NCBI RefSeq assembly: GCF_015356865.1
Contig: NZ_JAAFZA010000083.1
Span: 1-38,833, forward strand
Length of the DNA stretch: 38,833 bases
Source: Catenulispora pinisilvae
GTDB lineage: Bacteria; Actinomycetota; Actinomycetes; Streptomycetales; Catenulisporaceae
Direction of reading: 5' to 3'
Shown piece after piece: positions 34,280-38,833 of this stretch. Each line of letters starts with the position of its first letter. The first letter of the stretch is position 1. A program made the position numbers and the translations under genes. Below the pieces are notes generated by a model, which searched no databases, was not told the DNA's origin, and saw only the letters and a list, made by a program, of their open reading frames with translations.

Positions 34280-35715
34280 GCGGCGCAAGCCATCGTCACG
34301 TCTCGGCCATCCGGCTTCCCGCCGGATGGCCGAGACCCGCGTGCATAGTCGGCGCGGTGCTCGTGCTGTGGTCAGTGCTGGGTACCGCGGATCTGACAGC
34401 CGCCGTCGTCTACATCCTCGACGGCGTCTTCTTGTGCTTCTTCCTCCGGCACACCGCTTTCGCGGTCTCAGCCCTGAGACATGCGGATCCTGATTCGATC
34501 GCCGCCGCGAAGGCCGACTCGCTCACCATCGCCGGTCTGACCGGGTACCGGCCCGCGGTGTCGGTGCTGGTGTCGTGCAAGAACGAGCAGTTCGTCGTCG
34601 ACCGGCTCGCCACCGGGTTGCTGGCCCTGGACTACCCGGCTGAGCTGCTCCAGATCGTCATCGTCGACGACGGCTCCGATGACGGGACCGGCGAGATCCT
34701 GGACCGGCGCGCCGCCGCCGAGCCGCGGCTGTTGGCCCTACATCGTCCCGCGGGCTCCGGACCGGCGGGCAAATCCGCCGCACTGAACTACGCGCTGCCC
34801 CGGCTCACCGGCGAGATCGTCGTGGTCTTCGACGCCGACCACCGGCCGCACGCCGACAGCCTGGCGTTGCTGGTACGGCACTTCGAGGACCCGAGCGTCG
34901 GCGCCGTGCAGGGCCGGTGCCGGATCCGCAACGCCGCCGACGCGCCGCTGACCCGGCTGATCACCGTCGACTACCTGGCCGGCTACCTGGTCAACGAGTT
35001 CGGGCGGCAGTCAGTGTTCGGGCTCCCGGCGTACGGCGGCGCGAACTGCGCGATCCGGCTGTCGGCGCTGCGGGATCTGGGCGGCTGGAACGTGCACAGC
35101 GTCACCGAGGACACGGACGTGACGCTGCGGCTGCTGCTGGCCGGGCTGCATGTGCGCTACGAGCCGGGCGCCGTCGACGACGAGGAGGGCGTCACGACGG
35201 TGCAGCGGTTCTGGAAGCAGCGGTATCGGTGGGCTCGCGGGCACCAGCAGGTGTGCCGGGACTACTTGCGGCACGTGTGGCGGGCTTCGCACCTGTCAGT
35301 GCTCGAACGTATCGAGACGGTGATGTTCCTGCTGATCTACCACGTGCCGGTGGCTTCGTTGCTGGCGCTGGGGCTGCTGGTGCTGTCGGCCGCCGGGCTC
35401 GTTCCGGCGGCGTCGGTGCCGGGCGGTTTCGTGTTGTGGACGCTGCTGTTCCTCGGGCCATTGCTGGAGATCGGCGGCGGGATGCTGCTGGCCCGGACCC
35501 GGCGGGCGGACGTGCTGGCCTTGGTGTGGTTCCTGCCGATGTTCCTGGTGTCGGCGGTGCTGTGTGCGAAGGCTTGGTTCGACGGGATGTCAGGGTCCGC
35601 CTATACGTGGGTGCGCACGGATCGGTCGGCGGCGCCGTCTGGGCCGGGTCCGGGGCCTGGGCCAGGTCCGGGATCAGGTCCGGGTCCGGGCCCGGGACGG
35701 CAGGTGACGTCATGA
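34276..35715 (+). CDS. Processive family 2 glycosyltransferase, membrane bound
   Basis: A 479-residue GT2 protein of the cellulose/chitin/poly-GlcNAc synthase type. An N-terminal membrane segment pair (about 24-60) is followed by the GT-A domain: VSVLVSCKNEQ, IVIVDDGSDDGTGEIL, the DAD metal site (186-188), the catalytic TEDTD (Asp279) and the processive signature QRYRW (315-319). Two to three more helices follow (about 351-440). The end is a Gly-Pro repeat of about 18 residues coded by GGTCCGGG-type DNA. Processive GT2 enzymes build and extrude a linear polysaccharide. A perfect 15-bp hairpin lies in the first 20 codons, so a later GTG start (34357) is possible. The stop overlaps the exosortase ATG. 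Confidence 0.9.
   Translation: MSGASHRHVSAIRLPAGWPRPACIVGAVLVLWSVLGTADLTAAVVYILDGVFLCFFLRHTAFAVSALRHADPDSIAAAKADSLTIAGLTGYRPAVSVLVSCKNEQFVVDRLATGLLALDYPAELLQIVIVDDGSDDGTGEILDRRAAAEPRLLALHRPAGSGPAGKSAALNYALPRLTGEIVVVFDADHRPHADSLALLVRHFEDPSVGAVQGRCRIRNAADAPLTRLITVDYLAGYLVNEFGRQSVFGLPAYGGANCAIRLSALRDLGGWNVHSVTEDTDVTLRLLLAGLHVRYEPGAVDDEEGVTTVQRFWKQRYRWARGHQQVCRDYLRHVWRASHLSVLERIETVMFLLIYHVPVASLLALGLLVLSAAGLVPAASVPGGFVLWTLLFLGPLLEIGGGMLLARTRRADVLALVWFLPMFLVSAVLCAKAWFDGMSGSAYTWVRTDRSAAPSGPGPGPGPGPGSGPGPGPGRQVTS
34301..34335 (+). promoter_or_regulatory. Perfect 15-bp hairpin at the PIG-L/GT2 junction
   Basis: TCTCGGCCATCCGGC (34301-34315) pairs without mismatch with GCCGGATGGCCGAGA (34321-34335) around a 5-nt loop. 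It lies 22 bp after the PIG-L stop codon and inside the annotated start of the GT2 gene. No U-tract follows. It may attenuate transcription into the downstream genes or stabilise the upstream mRNA. Confidence 0.65.
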
Positions 35716-36314
35716 GACCGGAGCCGTGGCGGGTGTTCGCCCGCATCGGGCTGCTCCTGGTCGGGACCGTCGGCGGTTTCGTGCTGTTGCAGCAGTGGAT
35801 GCGGGGCGTGGAGACGGCCGCGACCGTGGACGTCTTCCACGCGCTCGGGATCGGCGGCGTGACGCGGGGTTATCAGGCTTCGATCATTGTGGACGCGCAC
35901 TCACGGGGCTCCTTCGCCGCGATCCTGACGCCGGCGTGCTCGTCGCTGGCTTCGTTGCTGGCCCTGGGCGGGCTCGCCGTGCTGCGACCCACGGGAGCCC
36001 GAGGGCGGCTGGCGCTCGCGCTGGCCGCGGCGGTGACCGTGGTGTTCCTCGGGAACATCGCGCGGATCGCCGCCTCGATCGGCGTCGGGCTGCTGACCGG
36101 CCCCTCGGCGCTGGTGCTGTTCCACGACTGGGTCGGGTCGCTGTTCGCTTTCGCTTACACACTCGGAGGGTTCGTTTTGATGCTGTGGGTGCTGCTGCCG
36201 CGCGACGGAGTGGCTTTGGACGACCTCTGTCTTGCCGGTCCTGTTCCTGTTGATGCTTCTGTTGGTGCTTCTGTTGGTGAATCGAGCCCGGACGGAGTGC
36301 GTGATGAGTCCTGA
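35712..36314 (+). CDS. xrtP: Exosortase family protein, probable exosortase P
   Basis: The 200-residue integral membrane protein has about five helices and the exosortase/archaeosortase triad in order: Cys76 (TPACSSLASL), Arg118 (GNIARIAAS) and His138 (VLFHDWVGS). Exosortases are membrane transpeptidase-like enzymes that cut the C-terminal sorting signal of secreted proteins and attach them at the surface. The choice-of-anchor P protein three genes upstream is the obvious substrate, which is why I propose exosortase P. The C-terminus after the last helix is a short Val-Asp-Ala-Ser/Val-Gly-Ala-Ser repeat, encoded by a tandem GTTGGTGCTTCT-type repeat. ATG at 35712 overlaps the GT2 stop (ATGA). 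Confidence 0.82.
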   Translation: MRPEPWRVFARIGLLLVGTVGGFVLLQQWMRGVETAATVDVFHALGIGGVTRGYQASIIVDAHSRGSFAAILTPACSSLASLLALGGLAVLRPTGARGRLALALAAAVTVVFLGNIARIAASIGVGLLTGPSALVLFHDWVGSLFAFAYTLGGFVLMLWVLLPRDGVALDDLCLAGPVPVDASVGASVGESSPDGVRDES

Positions 36315-36741
36315 ACCGGTGGCGTTGGCGGTCGGCGGGTCGTTGGTGGCCGTCGCCGCCGTGCGCGGTGTTCTGACCAGGATCGGCGTGCGCCGGCAGC
36401 TGCGGGTCGCACTCGTCGACGCCGATCCGGCCGCGCGGGTCGCGGCGGTGCAGACCGCCGGCGAGAACGGGGTGGGGCGCAACGCCCGGCTGCTGTTGGA
36501 GATCGCCGAGGCCGAGGAGGACATCTGGGTGCGACAGGCGTTGGCGCAGACGGTGATGCGGCATCGGTGGGAGCCGGCGTGCACGGTCGCCTTGGTGCGG
36601 CTGCGGGTGTGGGCCAAGCAGGAGTTGTTGTGGGGGCGGTTGGAGATGCCCGCCGGGTCGGCACTCGAAGGCGAGGCTTCGGCATCGGTTCGGACCGTGG
36701 TCTCTCCCTCATTGACGTCGACCGGCTGGTGGGAGGAGTGA
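36304..36741 (+). CDS. Small HEAT-like protein of unknown function in the exosortase operon
   Basis: 145 residues from ATG 36304, overlapping the exosortase 3' end by 11 bp, with GGAG 7 bases upstream. I do not recognise a named family. One short hydrophobic segment (VALAVGGSLVAVAAVRGVL, about residues 5-23) could anchor it in the membrane. The following helical pair (VALVDADPAARVAAVQTAGE, RNARLLLEIAEAEEDIWVRQ) has the DPxxRxxA pattern of a HEAT repeat. An upstream TTG at 36232 would add a stronger membrane helix but lacks a ribosome-binding site. It ends one base before the ATP-grasp gene. Confidence 0.65.
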   Translation: MSPEPVALAVGGSLVAVAAVRGVLTRIGVRRQLRVALVDADPAARVAAVQTAGENGVGRNARLLLEIAEAEEDIWVRQALAQTVMRHRWEPACTVALVRLRVWAKQELLWGRLEMPAGSALEGEASASVRTVVSPSLTSTGWWEE

Positions 36742-36742
36742 G

Positions 36743-37693
36743 ATGACGGACTCGGTTCTGGTCACCGGCGCCGGCGGACCCGCCGGCGTTTCGGTCCTCA
36801 ACGCGTTGTTACGTGCTGGCACCCGGACGATCGCAGTGGATTGTGACGCTTCCGCTGCGGGGCTGACGTTGGGGAGCGCGTCGGGAGTGGTGCCGCCGGC
36901 CCGCGATCCCAAGTTCGTGGACGCATTGTGCGAGATCGCTGTCTCCCAGGGTGCTGATGCCATTGTCTCGACCGTCGCCGAGGAGCTTCTAGAGCTCGGG
37001 ACACGCGCTGAAGACCTTGCCGGCGAAGGGATCGCGGTATGGGTTCCGTCACGAGCGGCGGTGGATCAGTGTTGTGACAAGGCGGTCTTCGCGAAGGTCC
37101 TGACCGAGGCCGGGATCGCGACGCCCGCGACCGGGCTCGTCGCGTCCGGGATCGTCGCGTCCGATGTATCAGGACCCTGGATCGTGAAGCCCCGGTTCGG
37201 GCGGGGGTCGCGGGACGTGTACCCGTGCGACAGTCCCGACGAGGTCGGGTGGGCACTGCGAAGGGTCGAGGACCCGATCGTGCAGACCCGGCTTTCGGGG
37301 CGGGAGTTCACCGTGGACGCGTTGGTGGACCGGCAGGGGCTGTTCGCCGGCGGCGTGCCGCGCTGGCGGTTGGAGACCCGGGGCGGCATCTCGACGAAGG
37401 GCGAGACGTTCGCCGACGACAGGGTACTGACGGGGGTCGCGGCGGTGCTGGACGCCGTCGGGCTGCGCGGGGTGGCGTGCGTACAGGGGTTCGTGACCGA
37501 CGAGGACCAGGTGGTGTTCGTCGAGTGCAACCCGCGCTTCTCCGGCGGGCTGCCGCTGTCCCTGGCCGCCGGCGCCGATCTGGTCGGCGAATACCTGCGG
37601 GGTGTCAGGGGTCTGCCGATCCGCAGCTCCCGTCTCGGGTATCGACCCGGTGTGCGGATGTCGCGGCTGTTCTGTGAGGTGTTCCAGGGATGA
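36743..37693 (+). CDS. ATP-grasp domain carboxylate-amine ligase-like protein
   Basis: The 316-residue protein has a pre-ATP-grasp N-terminal domain (VLVTGAGGPAGVSVLNALLRA, in two parts) and an ATP-grasp fold. The grasp loop and Lys are in WIVKPRFGRGSRDVY (about 144-158), a hinge-like VQTRLSGREFTVDALVD follows (about 180-196), and the Mg-binding acid and Asn are in FVECNPRFSGG (about 258-268), close to carbamoyl-phosphate synthase. Such enzymes join a carboxylate to an amine through an acyl phosphate. In a glycan locus it might attach an amino acid to an amino sugar, which is inference only. GGAGG precedes the ATG. Its TGA overlaps the epimerase ATG. Confidence 0.88.
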   Translation: MTDSVLVTGAGGPAGVSVLNALLRAGTRTIAVDCDASAAGLTLGSASGVVPPARDPKFVDALCEIAVSQGADAIVSTVAEELLELGTRAEDLAGEGIAVWVPSRAAVDQCCDKAVFAKVLTEAGIATPATGLVASGIVASDVSGPWIVKPRFGRGSRDVYPCDSPDEVGWALRRVEDPIVQTRLSGREFTVDALVDRQGLFAGGVPRWRLETRGGISTKGETFADDRVLTGVAAVLDAVGLRGVACVQGFVTDEDQVVFVECNPRFSGGLPLSLAAGADLVGEYLRGVRGLPIRSSRLGYRPGVRMSRLFCEVFQG

Positions 37694-38833
37694 GACTCAC
37701 GATTCCGTTCGGGACCAGGCCGGAGATCGTGAAGCTGGCGCCGGTGGTGCGTGAGCTGCGGCAACGCGGCTGGCCCACGCGCCTGGTGTTCACCGGGCAG
37801 CACCACGACCCGGCACTGGGCGAGGAGTTCCTGCGCTCGCTGGATATGGGGCCTGATTCACGCTGGCTGCTCCCGTCAGACCCGGCCGCGACCCTCGGCG
37901 CGCTGCTGGAGCATGCGGTGGAGGAGGTGACGATGTCCACCCCCGACGCGGTGCTGCTGATGGGCGACACGATGACGGTGCCGGTGTTCTGCCTGGCGGC
38001 GCGGCGGGCGTGCGTTCCGGTGGTGCACCTGGAGGCGGGGCTGCGGTCGTTCAACGAGACGTCGATGGAGGAGGTCAACCGCCGGATCGCGGCGGCCACG
38101 GCCTCGCTGCACCTGGCGCCGACCGCCCTGGCCGCCCGCTTCCTGGCCGCGGAGGGCGTGGACGCGGCGCGGGTCCGCGTAGTCGGCAACACGGTGGTGG
38201 ACGTGGTGCGCGAATCGCGCGTCGGGCGCGTGCCGGTGGAGTCGCGGGCCGGGGTGCTGGTCACGGCGCACCGCGCGTCGACGGTCGACTCGCCGGAACG
38301 CCTGGCGACGTTGGTGGAGCTGCTGGTGCGCCTGGCGGGCCTGGCCGCCTCCGACGCCGCCTTCGGCCCGGTCCTGTTCCCCGCCCACCCGCGCACGCGC
38401 GACCGCCTCACCGCCGCCGGCCTGCTCGACACGCTGACGGACGCGGGCATCGACCTGGTCGCCCCGCTCCCCTACCGCGAGATGCTGACCGCGCTGGCCG
38501 CCACGCGCGTGGTGGTGACGGACTCCGGGGGCCTGCAGGAGGAGGCGGCGTGGTTCGGCGTGCCGGTGGTGGTGCTGCGACGCTCCACCCCGCGCTGGGA
38601 GGGCGTCGCCGCCGGCTCCTCGGAGCTGGTCGGGCTGGACGGGGATGCCGCGCTGGCGGCGGTCGCGCGATTCGGGCAGCTGGCGGAGCTGAAGCGGGTG
38701 GACGCATTGGCGTGCCCGTATGGCGACGGGTTCACGTCCGCGCGGGTGGTGGACTCGATCGAGGAGGCCAAGGCCGCCGGACTGCTGCGCTTCCGGGAGC
38801 CGGATTTCGTGGGGCGGGCGGTGCCTGGGGCGC
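37690..38833 (+). CDS. wecB: UDP-N-acetylglucosamine 2-epimerase, non-hydrolysing (cut by the right edge)
   Basis: 381 complete codons are visible from ATG 37690, and the frame is still open at the edge. The N-terminus (LTIPFGTRPEIVKLAPVVREL) is the WecB start. Conserved catalytic positions are present: Asp93 (MGDTM), Glu115 (HLEAGLRS), Glu127-128 (EEVNRR) and His194 (TAHRAST). HPRT and TDSGGLQEEAAWFGVPVVVLR, here in two parts, form the UDP-binding site. The enzyme interconverts UDP-GlcNAc and UDP-ManNAc, a precursor for cell-wall teichuronic-type glycans and capsules. It is translationally coupled to the ATP-grasp gene (ATGA) and is the last visible gene of the exosortase operon, which may go on beyond the window. 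WecB is usually about 370-390 residues, so little is missing. Confidence 0.92.
   Translation, partial: MRLTIPFGTRPEIVKLAPVVRELRQRGWPTRLVFTGQHHDPALGEEFLRSLDMGPDSRWLLPSDPAATLGALLEHAVEEVTMSTPDAVLLMGDTMTVPVFCLAARRACVPVVHLEAGLRSFNETSMEEVNRRIAAATASLHLAPTALAARFLAAEGVDAARVRVVGNTVVDVVRESRVGRVPVESRAGVLVTAHRASTVDSPERLATLVELLVRLAGLAASDAAFGPVLFPAHPRTRDRLTAAGLLDTLTDAGIDLVAPLPYREMLTALAATRVVVTDSGGLQEEAAWFGVPVVVLRRSTPRWEGVAAGSSELVGLDGDAALAAVARFGQLAELKRVDALACPYGDGFTSARVVDSIEEAKAAGLLRFREPDFVGRAVPGA

Noticed and set aside
36232-36303. Extended start of the small HEAT-like gene with a strong hydrophobic helix
   Set aside because: It starts at a TTG without a ribosome-binding site and is coded by the repeat at the exosortase 3' end in another frame.

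Overview
The window is about 70% G+C and is coded almost throughout. Its genes point to a mycelial-type actinobacterium: F420-dependent LLM oxidoreductases, a PAC2 protein, DUF3099, DasR-like, HspR-like and KstR-like operator sequences, a short Cys-ending leader peptide and a probable exosortase P. A Streptomyces or Catenulispora relative is likely, but that placement is a guess. I saw no tRNA, rRNA, CRISPR array, transposase or phage gene.

Left part (1-13,091). A truncated MFS transporter, an ABC1/UbiB-like kinase, MscL with a zinc-ribbon tail and a TerC membrane protein all read leftward; TerC has a structured leader. Reading rightward are a SIS-domain sugar isomerase-like gene behind a DasR-like palindrome, a PAC2 protein and a large NACHT NTPase that may be an immunity protein. 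The NACHT gene converges on, and overlaps, an Rv3520c-like F420 oxidoreductase preceded by a KstR-type operator. A translationally coupled pair follows (DUF6343/DUF3099 membrane protein, then a gamma-glutamylcyclotransferase-like protein), and then about 700 bp without a convincing gene.

Middle part (13,092-28,600). uvrB diverges from an alpha/beta hydrolase. Next is a block of three large secreted proteins: a GH20 beta-N-acetylhexosaminidase behind a DasR-like site, and two paralogous Asp-box beta-propeller/ricin-lectin proteins. The two paralogues have the same domain order and share a conserved 66-67 bp upstream block. A small GNAT gene sits inside this block. A HEAT-repeat protein, an ATP-dependent Lon protease behind an HspR-type inverted repeat, and a Nudix hydrolase pseudogene that has lost its catalytic centre follow, all leftward.

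Right part (28,604-38,833). A cupin gene diverges from a cysteine-containing leader peptide with attenuator-like hairpins and its NtaA/DszA-type flavin monooxygenase. Two NarL/LuxR-type regulators then face away from a tightly overlapped rightward operon: choice-of-anchor P surface protein, PIG-L deacetylase, processive family 2 glycosyltransferase, exosortase (probably exosortase P), a small unknown protein, an ATP-grasp ligase and a UDP-GlcNAc 2-epimerase cut by the window edge. Start and stop codons overlap or nearly touch at every junction. The operon looks like a system that makes an amino-sugar polymer or glycan and anchors a secreted protein at the cell surface. It is the most interesting unit here.
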